DNA from: Bacillus sp. EB01
GTDB taxonomy: Bacteria > Bacillota > Bacilli > Bacillales > Cytobacillaceae
Assembly: GCF_000613125.1 (NCBI RefSeq)
Contig: NZ_HG964497.1
Span: forward strand, 3,178,971-3,242,970
Length of the DNA stretch: 64,000 nucleotides
Direction: 5' to 3'
Under the pieces are notes generated by a model that made no database searches, was not told the DNA's origin, and was given only the letters and a program-made list of their open reading frames with translations. The first letter of the stretch is position 1. Each line of letters begins with the position of its first letter. The translations under genes were made by a program, and so were the position numbers. Of this stretch, positions 32,899 through 40,600 are shown in pieces.

Positions 32899-33837
32899 AT
32901 GTACAGTGCAGGCATACTTGGTATTGGAGTAAACATCCCAGAAATAGTCATAACAAATGAAGTGTTAGCACAGCGGTTCGGTATTACGGAAGAAGGGATT
33001 TTTATGAAGACAGGCATTTTGGAGAGACGCTACGAATCTCCTTTTGCTTCTCTTACGGATATGTGTGAAATCGCGGGTATGCGTGCGATACAAGATGCTG
33101 GTGTCGACTCTAGTGAAATAGACATGGTTATTATCGGGACAAACACTCATGACACCCATATCACGGCTGCGTTAGTGCAGGATAGAATTGGGGCAACACA
33201 ATGCGCAGGTCTAGACCTTCATTCGGGATGTTCTAGCTTTATCACAGCCTTGGTGACAGGGGCGCAGTTCGTCCAGACAGGGTTATACAAAAATGTGTTA
33301 GTAATTGCCGTCGACAAATGCTCTTCCCTCTTAAACCCAATGGACAAAAAGACAGCCCTTTTGTTTGCTGATGGTGCTGCGGCTGTTGTCCTAGGACGAG
33401 TAGGAAAAGACAGAGGTATCCTCGGCATTAATATGCAGATGGACGGAAGCGGAGGAAAATACCTACACCTTGATGAAAATAAGTACATTAAGATGGACGG
33501 AAGAGCCGTTTATGAATTTGCTGTCGATAGATTTCCAAAAGCGGTGTATAAAGTGTTGGAAGTATCAGGTCTCAGTCTGTCAGATATAAATTTTATAGTG
33601 CCGCACCAATCCAATCTACGTATCATCGAAAAGGGCATTGAGTAACTAGGGTACCCAATGGAAAACGTACACACCAAAACCATTCAATATTACGGAAACT
33701 CCTCAGCACCCACCATAGCAATCGGACTATATGAGGAAGTAAAGGAAGGTAAGATAAAAGACGGGGATTTAGTTGTTCTTGTAGGTTATGGGGCAGGCCT
33801 CGGTTGGGGATCAGTGGTTCTTCGTTGGGGAAAATAA
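32899..33837 (+). pseudogene. FabH-type 3-oxoacyl-ACP synthase III, broken by a TAA
   Basis: The frame is a 312-codon ketoacyl synthase III with one internal stop: TAA at 33643-33645 (codon 249). Before it are the catalytic Cys (HSGCSSF) and His (PHQSN); after it, in the same frame, come YGNSSAPT with the third catalytic residue Asn and the closing GDLVVLVGYGAGLGWGS. A Lys AAA to TAA change would explain the break. The truncated 248-residue protein lacks the Asn and the dimer-forming end, so it is very likely dead. This is not the housekeeping fabH locus (no fabF). Confidence 0.85.
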
Positions 33838-34401
33838 TCATTCAAAACTACCTTCAAGCGTTCTCTTAGTGAAAACCTTGGAATTAGCCGCACCCCATTA
33901 AAATTGGCTTTGCAGCAGCTGGAACTGGAAGGCTGGATTCAATCTGTACCAAGAAAAGGAATTGTCGTCAAATCGATTAATAAACACGATGTCGATGAAG
34001 TTTTTCAACTGCGAAAGGCAAATGATGTTCTGGCCATTGAACTACTCATTCCTCTTCTCGATGATGAAACGATCAATAAAATTGAGAACGTAAATAAACA
34101 GTTATTGGACATTAAGGAAGACCCCATACAATTTATGTATGCTGATTCATCCTTTCACTTATTTCTTGCAGAGTTAAGCCAAAACTATCGCCTGCATCAA
34201 TTAATCCAAAACCTCACAGACCATGTTAATTGGTATGGCCTCGTTGCACTAAAATCCGGCGTAGACTTAGATGAGGTTTATGCCGAACATAAATTCATAA
34301 TTGAGGGGCTTAAAGCAAGGAATTTACACCAAACAACGGATGCTGTTTTAAACCATCTTGAACACGCGCATCGTGCAATCATAGCAAATCTTGTGGATTG
34401 A
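33838..34401 (+). pseudogene. GntR/FadR-type regulator missing its start
   Basis: The frame begins right after the FabH TAA, in the same phase, and enters the middle of a GntR winged helix (KRSLSENLGISRTPLKLALQQLELEG), followed by an intact FCD ligand-binding domain with HLFLAEL and AEHKFIIEGL. The first ~25 residues, including helix 1, are missing, and no ribosome site precedes any start. The junction at about 33838-33850 looks like a deletion scar. A TTG at 33904 could start a shortened protein without DNA-binding. Confidence 0.75.
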
Positions 34402-34467
34402 AAAGAATTATCTATCATTTTATTAGAAAGAAGGGAAAATTAGTTCCAAATAGAGGGACAACAAAAC

Positions 34468-34872
34468 ATGAAAATTCTTGCGATTGTTTTACAAATTGGT
34501 ATTTTATATCTGTTTTCCTTCATCGGGACTTTTATCCAGAACATGTTTAACCTGGTCATTCCGGGGAGTATTATAGGGCTTTTATTGCTATTTATTTTCC
34601 TATGTTTAAAAATTGTACCAGTGAAGTGGATTGAAAATGGATCAGTCTTTTTACTTGGTATATTAATGTTTTTATTTATTCCAACAACCGTTGGTCTCAT
34701 GAACTATCCTTCGTTACTTTCCATTCATGGCGCATTACTCGTTGTAGCCATATTAGTAAGTACAATCATTTCAATTGCCATTGCAGGAACAGCAATTCAA
34801 TTTTTTGAGAAAAAAGCACAAAAAAGAAAGGATGATAAAGGATGCAGCAAGCCCTTCTCGCATTCTTCATGA
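34468..34872 (+). CDS. lrgA: LrgA/CidA family membrane protein
   Basis: A 134-residue, four-helix holin-like protein (IPGSIIGLLLLFIFL and LFIPTTVGLMNY motifs). LrgA/CidA proteins form a membrane complex with LrgB/CidB; in Bacillus related pairs carry pyruvate or modulate autolysis. Its 3' end overlaps the lrgB start by 31 bp in another frame, so the two are coupled. The GntR remnant upstream was probably its regulator. Confidence 0.88.
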   Translation: MKILAIVLQIGILYLFSFIGTFIQNMFNLVIPGSIIGLLLLFIFLCLKIVPVKWIENGSVFLLGILMFLFIPTTVGLMNYPSLLSIHGALLVVAILVSTIISIAIAGTAIQFFEKKAQKRKDDKGCSKPFSHSS

Positions 34873-35534
34873 TGTTCCTAACCGTTGTTGTTTATTTTGC
34901 AATGGCCAAATTATATAAGCGGTATTCCTATTTTTATTTACTTCCGATTGTAACAACGACACTCCTGCTGATCGTCATCCTTTTATTCTTTGATATTCCA
35001 TATAAACAGTATATGGCTGGCGGGAAATGGGTTAATTCCCTTTTAGGGCCGGCGGTTGTAGCACTTGCTTATCCTTTGTATAAACAACGCTACTTTTTAA
35101 AAAATCATTTATTCACCATTTTAAGCGGGGTTCTAATTGCGACGATTTCAGGAATGGTCAGTATTGGCCTCCTCGCTAAGATACTGGGGATAAATCACAC
35201 ATTAATTCTGTCGATCATTCCCAAGTCCCTTACTACACCTGTTGCCATGGAGGTCGCTGAAGGATTGGGAGGCAATGCCTCAATAGCCATTTTTAGTGTT
35301 ATCATGGCAGGGATACTTGGTGCAATAGCAGCCCCTGCTATCTTTAAATTTATGCGAGTGCATAGCCCTATTGGCAGAGGAATCGCTCTTGGCAGTGCCT
35401 CACATGCAATGGGAACATCTAAAGCTGCCGAATACAGTGAACTCACTTTTTCAATGAGTTCCGTTGCAATGGCATTATGTGCAATCATCGGTACTTTTAT
35501 AGGACCAATTGTTGTGTGGGCTTTTCATTTTTAA
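34842..35534 (+). CDS. lrgB: LrgB/CidB family membrane protein
   Basis: A 230-residue protein with about seven membrane helices and the conserved LGPAVVALAYPLY, SIIPKSLTTPVAMEV and GSASHAMGTSKA motifs. It works with LrgA, probably as a pyruvate/metabolite channel affecting cell lysis. The start lies inside lrgA. A terminator follows 31 bp after the stop. Confidence 0.92.
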   Translation: MQQALLAFFMMFLTVVVYFAMAKLYKRYSYFYLLPIVTTTLLLIVILLFFDIPYKQYMAGGKWVNSLLGPAVVALAYPLYKQRYFLKNHLFTILSGVLIATISGMVSIGLLAKILGINHTLILSIIPKSLTTPVAMEVAEGLGGNASIAIFSVIMAGILGAIAAPAIFKFMRVHSPIGRGIALGSASHAMGTSKAAEYSELTFSMSSVAMALCAIIGTFIGPIVVWAFHF

Positions 35535-35564
35535 GAAACTGTCTCACATAAAATATATATTTAA

Positions 35565-35611
35565 GAAGTCCAGTTTCCTTTTTATGCTCTTTGGAAATTG
35601 GACTTTTAATT
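35565..35611 (+). terminator. Terminator of lrgAB
   Basis: AAGTCCA...TTTCC pairs with GGAAA...TGGACTT (one mismatch), then TTTAATTT. Confidence 0.8.
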
Positions 35612-35716
35612 TGGCAAAAGTGGACACAGCTAATGCTTATATCATTGAAAGAATCGGTTTTTCTTCAGGTCGCCAACAAGATTTGAAAGGAACCATCCTA
35701 TTTCGATATTCATATT

Positions 35717-36460
35717 ATGGCGAATAAATGGTTGAAGCAGGTGGTTCTAATTGGGGCTTCCAAGTATTTAGATTTTCTGTCCAAATTTGGTGTAAGTGGT
35801 GCACATCCAGGTGGTATTGAGCTAACGAAGAAAATTTTCGAGTATGAAAAGATTGACAAATTTTCCCAGGTGTTAGATGTAGGATGTGGTACCGGCCAAA
35901 CCGCCGCCTACTTAGCGGCACATTATGGGGCAAAAATTACAGGGTTGGATGTTAATCCGATCATGGTGGAAAAAGCCAAAAACAGAATGAAAAAATCTCG
36001 ATTACCAGTGAAAATCATTCAGGGCTCTATCGAGAAATTTCCGATTAAGGGCATTAAATATGACTTTATACTTTCCGAATCTGTTTTGTCTTTTGTCAAC
36101 ATGCCTAAGGCACTTAAGGAAATAATTAGATTATTAAAGAATGACGGGCGGTTTATTGCAAATGAGCTTTCCCTTAGCAGGAGAATTGGGAGGCATTCCG
36201 AAGAGGAAATTAAACAATTTTATGGGTTTGATTCTATTCATACCGAAAAGGAATGGATAACCTTATTTAAACAGACTGGGTTTAAAAAAATAGAAACTTT
36301 CTTAAAAGCACCCCCTCTCCTTGAAAACCAGTCAATGCCCGAATTTCAATACTCAAAGAATATTGAACGTGAACTCTATGAGATTATGCACCAGCATATG
36401 AACTTAACAGCAAAATATCTGGGGGTTTTAGATTATAAAGTATTTTTATGTACTAAATAA
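35717..36460 (+). CDS. Class I SAM-dependent methyltransferase
   Basis: A 247-residue type 11/25 methyltransferase: VLDVGCGTGQTAAYLA (motif I, about residues 52-67), ITGLDVNPIMVEKA, FDFILSE-like acidic loop and NDGRFIANELS. An N-terminal helix pair (residues 1-45) may hold the acceptor. There is no good ribosome site for this ATG, so the start is uncertain. Substrate unknown. Confidence 0.85.
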   Translation: MANKWLKQVVLIGASKYLDFLSKFGVSGAHPGGIELTKKIFEYEKIDKFSQVLDVGCGTGQTAAYLAAHYGAKITGLDVNPIMVEKAKNRMKKSRLPVKIIQGSIEKFPIKGIKYDFILSESVLSFVNMPKALKEIIRLLKNDGRFIANELSLSRRIGRHSEEEIKQFYGFDSIHTEKEWITLFKQTGFKKIETFLKAPPLLENQSMPEFQYSKNIERELYEIMHQHMNLTAKYLGVLDYKVFLCTK

Positions 36461-36551
36461 TATCTAAACTTACATCTCGGAAACACATGATTTTTGCCAC
36501 CTTCTCTTTTTATAGAAAGCTGTGTTAATGGATATTGTTGATTTATTAGTA

Positions 36552-36690
36552 TTGTTGATTGGAGCGGAAGGCGCGAAGACTCCTACGGGAGAAAAGGTCA
36601 GTGGGAGACCCCGCAGGAGCTTGCGCCGAGGAGGCTCCCAGGCCGCCCGTGGAAAGCGAAGCGCCTGGAGCGGAAATCAACAACATTGTT
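36552..36690. repeat. GC-rich palindromic intergenic element (common Bacillus type)
   Basis: Ends TTGTTGATT and AATCAACAA form terminal inverted repeats; inner GGAGCGGAAGGCGC and GCGCCTGGAGCGGAA are also related. The central segment holds TCCTACGGGAG and CCCCGCAGGAGCTTGCGCC. Elements of this kind recur in many Bacillus genomes; it is much richer in GC than its surroundings. Confidence 0.85.
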
Positions 36691-36710
36691 GTTTAACGTA
36701 ACCTTGTAGA

Positions 36711-36749
36711 AAAGGCCTGTAGGGAACATATCCACTACAAGCCTTTTTG
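36711..36749 (+). terminator. Terminator (rightward)
   Basis: AGGC...TGTAG pairs with CTACA...GCCT, then TTTTT. Confidence 0.75.
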
Positions 36750-36802
36750 CATTGATTATTAAATAAAGAATGGGAAAAATGGTCCGAATCGGCGGATTTC
36801 AA

Positions 36803-36850
36803 AATAAAAAAGTGCTTCCCCTGATGATCTGGGGGAAGCACTTTTTTCAA
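36803..36850 (-). terminator. Terminator of the alkaline phosphatase gene
   Basis: Sixteen-bp stem AAAAAAGTGCTTCCCC / GGGGAAGCACTTTTTT; works in both directions. Confidence 0.9.
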
Positions 36851-36854
36851 GCTA

Positions 36855-38510
36855 TTATTTAGACATATTTAATGCGTTTTGGGATACATAAAAATCTTTC
36901 CCGTTGTATACAGTTACACCGTCAAGTGTCTTGGTGAACGTTTTTTTGTTTTGGGTTACATTGGCAATGTTTTTGTTAACAGGGATTTCAATCTTTTTAT
37001 TTTGTTTTTCTGCAATGAATACAGGGTTATTTTTATCAGTTACATCAATGCGAGTTGTGTAGCCTTTATTCTCAAATGATTCCCTAGCATTGACAAAGAG
37101 CTTATCGGTTGTTTTTTTCAGGTCAAAGCCCATGAATTTAGCCATTGTTTTCGCGATGTCTGTGTTGTCAATCAATCCATATGGTTTTGATGGACCGTAA
37201 GCGTAAAGGAAGACATCCTCACCAGTATGGCCGCCGGTAGTGAAACCAATATTTGCACGGTTAGCCAGCATTTTAACCATATCCGCTTGCAAAGTTTTTG
37301 ATGCTTTTAAAGCTTCAATTTCTGCAGCTGTCAGGTTATCCAGACCATATAATTCTGCTACTTCTTTCATATTCGAGCGGTCAGCTTTTAGTTGCTTCAA
37401 TGCACCTTCAACTGTCATTGATGCTTTCTTCAATGGGTCAATGTAACTTGAAACTGGAATTTCAGGATAGTTGCTATTCGTGTTCTGGTTACCCATTGTT
37501 ATTCCGCTGTTTCCGTGGTCACTGACCGCAATAACCATTGTGTTTCCATCTTTTTTAGCAAATTCCAATGCTTCTTTTACCGCGTCATCAAAAGCCAATA
37601 CATCACTGATCATACCGATTGTATCATTTGCGTGAGCAGCCCAGTCAACTTTACTTCCTTCCACAAATAGGAAGAAGCCATCCTCATCCTTGGATAGTGT
37701 ATTGATTGCTTTATTGGTCATTTCAGCAAGGGATGGTTCGCTATTGTTTGCTTTCTTACGATCGAAGTCGTATGCAAGTGCGGAAGGAGCAAACGAACCC
37801 CAAATTTTATCAGAATTTGAATTTAATAATTGGTCCCTTGTCTCTACCAAATCATATCCATTTTGATTTAACACGTTTACTAGATTTTCTCCATCAACAC
37901 GTGCATTCTTGGTTGTTCCAGGTACGAGCGATTCTTTTCCTCCTCCGAGGACAACATCAATTCCCTGGTAAACTTGCTGCTCAGCAATGTCCTGGTAATT
38001 GCTGCGGTGGGATGCGTGAGCTGAAAATCCTGCAGGTGTAGCATGCTGGATTTCTGAAGTAGAAATGATTCCAGTTGCCTTATCCTCTAATTTTGCGCCC
38101 TCTAAAACGTTAGCAACCGGTCTTAATGCATCTTCTGGGTCGACTGGATCCACACCAGGTGTATTCACAATCCGAGGGAGAAGCCCAACAATTTTATCGT
38201 TGCTCTTATTACCTGTTGCTAATGCTGTACCAGCTGGTGCAGAATCGGTAATCGCAGATTCTGCAGAATGGGTACGTACTCCGCCAATGACGATTTCATC
38301 CATTGCCAGGTTTTCGCCTTTGTACCACCTTGCCAGAGAAGTAGCACCAGCACTTGTTCCATCCATAACCATCATAATGACGTTGGTCGGTTGTTTCTTT
38401 GTGTCCTTTGCTTCAGTTAAATTGTTGTAACCAGCAAAACCTAAAGATGAAACAGCGACGGCAGCGGCCACTGAGATTCCAGCTAATTTCTTTTTCAAAT
38501 TGCGATTCAT
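36855..38510 (-). CDS. Secreted alkaline phosphatase (PhoA family)
   Basis: A 551-residue alkaline phosphatase. A signal peptide (residues 1-~28) precedes the core. The metal ligand Asp50 is in VMDGTSAG and the nucleophile Ser90 in TDSAPAGTALATG; later metal sites are visible in GSKVDWAAHAND, SDHGN and GGHTGEDV. It releases phosphate from monoesters outside the cell, usually on phosphate starvation under PhoP. The C-terminal ~80 residues form an extra beta-rich part. A TTG at 38516 is a possible start but ATG 38510 is preferred. Confidence 0.93.
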   Translation of the reverse strand: MNRNLKKKLAGISVAAAVAVSSLGFAGYNNLTEAKDTKKQPTNVIMMVMDGTSAGATSLARWYKGENLAMDEIVIGGVRTHSAESAITDSAPAGTALATGNKSNDKIVGLLPRIVNTPGVDPVDPEDALRPVANVLEGAKLEDKATGIISTSEIQHATPAGFSAHASHRSNYQDIAEQQVYQGIDVVLGGGKESLVPGTTKNARVDGENLVNVLNQNGYDLVETRDQLLNSNSDKIWGSFAPSALAYDFDRKKANNSEPSLAEMTNKAINTLSKDEDGFFLFVEGSKVDWAAHANDTIGMISDVLAFDDAVKEALEFAKKDGNTMVIAVSDHGNSGITMGNQNTNSNYPEIPVSSYIDPLKKASMTVEGALKQLKADRSNMKEVAELYGLDNLTAAEIEALKASKTLQADMVKMLANRANIGFTTGGHTGEDVFLYAYGPSKPYGLIDNTDIAKTMAKFMGFDLKKTTDKLFVNARESFENKGYTTRIDVTDKNNPVFIAEKQNKKIEIPVNKNIANVTQNKKTFTKTLDGVTVYNGKDFYVSQNALNMSK

Positions 38511-38644
38511 GTCCAAATCTTCCCCCTCGGATATAAGTAGTTGTAAGACATTTTTATAATAGAGTGATCATATTAATTTTCCATGAGGTTAAAGTAAAAG
38601 GTTTGTAAAACCTTTCATTCAAAAAGAAAGCAGGATAAAGTCTA

Positions 38645-38850
38645 TCCTATTTCACCGAGGCTGCAAATGCGTTTAGCTACGAGCTGGTCAAGCAATTTTT
38701 TCGATGTTCACAAACTTTGTTTCATTGGAGTTTCTATGATTCCTGGGAACAAAGGATTGACACACACTCCTTGGCGTCCGAAAGTTATTGTTGCCACTTT
38801 GGAAATGACTCGCACTGCCTCTTTGGATGCTCAAACCAAGGCAGAGCCTA
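38645..38850 (-). pseudogene. Decayed SDR gene fragment
   Basis: On the minus strand an SDR middle-to-late region is readable: a broken YxASK site (stop in place of the Tyr area, then ASKEAVRVISKVATI), FGRQGVCVNPLFPGIIETPM, and LLDQLVAKRI. At least two in-frame stops occur. No start or end remains. It shows an oxidoreductase was once located between phoA and tgl. Confidence 0.65.
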
Positions 38851-38974
38851 TTTTTTTACAAATAACGATAGTTGATTTGCACACCTTTATTACTTCATGT
38901 AAACATGATTAAAAAAAACGAGAATACGATAGATATGAATGCAAATGAAAAGTCGTGTAGGAATGGGGGATTGT

Positions 38975-39805
38975 ATGATCCAACTATCAGGGGTCCCGTT
39001 TCAACAGAAGGAAAATTGGCAGCTTGGGAGTATTGAAAAAACAATTATTCAACAGATGCAGAGTGCTCCCGTCTTGTATTCTTATAATTCCGAGTATGAA
39101 TTATTGTTTGAACTTAAAGTGCGGAAGAACATTATCCAAAGTGCGGAAAAAATGAACAATAGTCAAGCAGAGTTTACCTACTTTGAATATGCCCGCTGCA
39201 ACCCCAGGTACTGGCAATTAACTAGGGCAGGCGGGTTCTTTTTAAGACCCGATGTGCAACCGGCTGATGCAATTCTCGATATTTATCGGAACAGTTCACT
39301 CTATGCATTTGAATGTGCAACAGCTATTCCAATCATCTATTACCATGCCATATTGAATAGTATTGGCAGCAATTTATTTAATTCACTGTTTCAAAATCTA
39401 TATCTTTACAGCTGGCATACGGATACAGACGTAGGTATCATTACCTTTTATTCCAATCATTTTATACCCGGAGATGTTTTGTACTTTAATAATCCTGACT
39501 TTGATCGAAAAAAGCCACAGTACAGAGGCATTAATGCTGTTGTCCTTCATGATGGCCGATTGTTTGGACATGGATTTGATATACGGACATCACAAGAAAT
39601 GATTCAAATTCTAAATGAAAAAAGAAACCCGAACAGCCAGCAATCAGCTTATCTAACAAAATTGGTGACAAGGCCTTCTTTTAAGTATTTATTCAGAGTG
39701 GCAAGCTGGTCTAGAAACGGCAGAGCATACAAACCGCAGCGTCCGATCGTGCACCATAACAAAAATTCCATTTCATATGCTCACTATCTTTATTATTCAC
39801 TGTAA
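38975..39805 (+). CDS. tgl: Spore-coat transglutaminase
   Basis: A 276-residue protein-glutamine gamma-glutamyltransferase. The active Cys114 is in YAFECATAIPI, matching Cys116 of B. subtilis Tgl; FIPGDVLYFNNPD and a His in HGFDIR follow. It cross-links coat proteins such as GerQ between Gln and Lys late in sporulation. GGGGGA lies five bases before the ATG at 38975; an in-frame upstream start at 38939 lacks a site. Confidence 0.92.
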   Translation: MIQLSGVPFQQKENWQLGSIEKTIIQQMQSAPVLYSYNSEYELLFELKVRKNIIQSAEKMNNSQAEFTYFEYARCNPRYWQLTRAGGFFLRPDVQPADAILDIYRNSSLYAFECATAIPIIYYHAILNSIGSNLFNSLFQNLYLYSWHTDTDVGIITFYSNHFIPGDVLYFNNPDFDRKKPQYRGINAVVLHDGRLFGHGFDIRTSQEMIQILNEKRNPNSQQSAYLTKLVTRPSFKYLFRVASWSRNGRAYKPQRPIVHHNKNSISYAHYLYYSL

Positions 39806-39918
39806 TATCTGGTCATTTCACACCCCATGACATTTACCCATTTTTTAATAGACGGGCTCAAAACACATCTCCCAGAGTACTATATAGAGAAATTCCTTAC
39901 ATGAAGGGAAGTGTGATA

Positions 39919-40188
39919 ATGTATCCAAACCTTAACGCACCACCGACTCTTGGTGCTAATGTCGCTCCAAATATTGGTCCGAATGTTGCTCCAAATGTCG
40001 CCCCAAATATTGCCCCTATTGCTGCCCCAATGCCTACCTATACAGCTCCTGTTTATGATTATGGATGTGCAGCTCCTGCTTATAGTTATGGCTGTCCTAC
40101 TTATCATAATGATTTTGTTCTAATTGTAGTATTGTTTATTTTACTAATCATTATAGGTGCAAGTTGTTACGGCTATAGCAAATGCTAA
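39919..40188 (+). CDS. YjcZ-type protein with Asn-Val-Ala-Pro repeats, 89 aa
   Basis: The last ~35 residues are the YjcZ pattern ([26 protein letters not shown]). In front is a low-complexity region with repeated NVAPN/NIAP units (residues 14-36) and a Tyr/Cys/Pro-rich part (YDYGCAAPAYSYGC). Spore-surface function is likely from the family; the repeats suggest a surface spacer. AAGGGAAG fits the ATG at 39919 better than the one at 39901. It follows tgl by about 110 bp. Confidence 0.82.
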   Translation: MYPNLNAPPTLGANVAPNIGPNVAPNVAPNIAPIAAPMPTYTAPVYDYGCAAPAYSYGCPTYHNDFVLIVVLFILLIIIGASCYGYSKC

Positions 40189-40239
40189 CTTCAATGCTTC
40201 GAAGTGTTTAGCATCTTTAAAAATAAAAAACAATCTAAG

Positions 40240-40274
40240 GGCTTGGGGAACTTTCCTCAAGCCATATTTTTTAA
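40240..40274 (+). terminator. Terminator after the YjcZ-type gene
   Basis: GGCTTGGGGA / TCCTCAAGCC stem, then ATATTTTTT. Confidence 0.75.
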
Positions 40275-40296
40275 AAAAACTTAGAGGTTTTTGTGC

Positions 40297-40377
40297 TTAT
40301 AATGCGAATTCCGTAACTTTTTCTGCTTCTTTAATCAATTTATAATCTTTATCTTGTAAAGGTCTTACTTTTAACAC
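40297..40377 (-). CDS. 26-aa ORF resembling a truncated cytidine-deaminase-type start
   Basis: A very strong AGGAGGGGG site serves a GTG at 40377. The 26 residues (KVRPLQDKDYKLIKEAEKVT) look like the first helix of a cytidine/blasticidin-deaminase-like protein and then stop at TAA. It is probably the preserved head of a lost gene, though a real micro-protein cannot be excluded. Confidence 0.4.
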   Translation of the reverse strand: MLKVRPLQDKDYKLIKEAEKVTEFAL

Positions 40378-40510
40378 GATAATGCCCCCTCCTTGTGTTG
40401 GATAAGTCCTTCTTCCACTTTAACATAAATATCCAATTAGCTCTTATAAAAATTGGAACACGAATTATCATACTAATTCACCTTTACTACGATAAAAACT
40501 TTATCAACAA

Positions 40511-40543
40511 AAAGAAGCAGCCCAATGTGAATTGGACTGCTAC
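40511..40543 (-). terminator. Terminator of the GH3 gene
   Basis: AGCAG-CCAAT pairs with ATTGG-CTGCT (one mismatch); minus-strand tail CTTCTTTTTG. Confidence 0.8.
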
Positions 40544-40600
40544 TTGTTCTACGTTATAACCCTAAAGATAGTAGAAATGTTTACTCGTTTATACTTCCCT

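Noticed and set aside
33643-33645. Readthrough or selenocysteine at the FabH internal stop
   Set aside because: The codon is TAA, which is not recoded as Sec, and it does not fall at a catalytic residue; simple inactivation fits.
38593-38609. Pho box upstream of alkaline phosphatase
   Set aside because: Two TTTACA/TTTACT-like motifs 11 bp apart are present, but only two, and they overlap a small inverted repeat; not enough to claim PhoP control.
38667-38912. 81-aa plus-strand ORF
   Set aside because: It lies opposite a recognisable decayed SDR on the minus strand and lacks a ribosome site.
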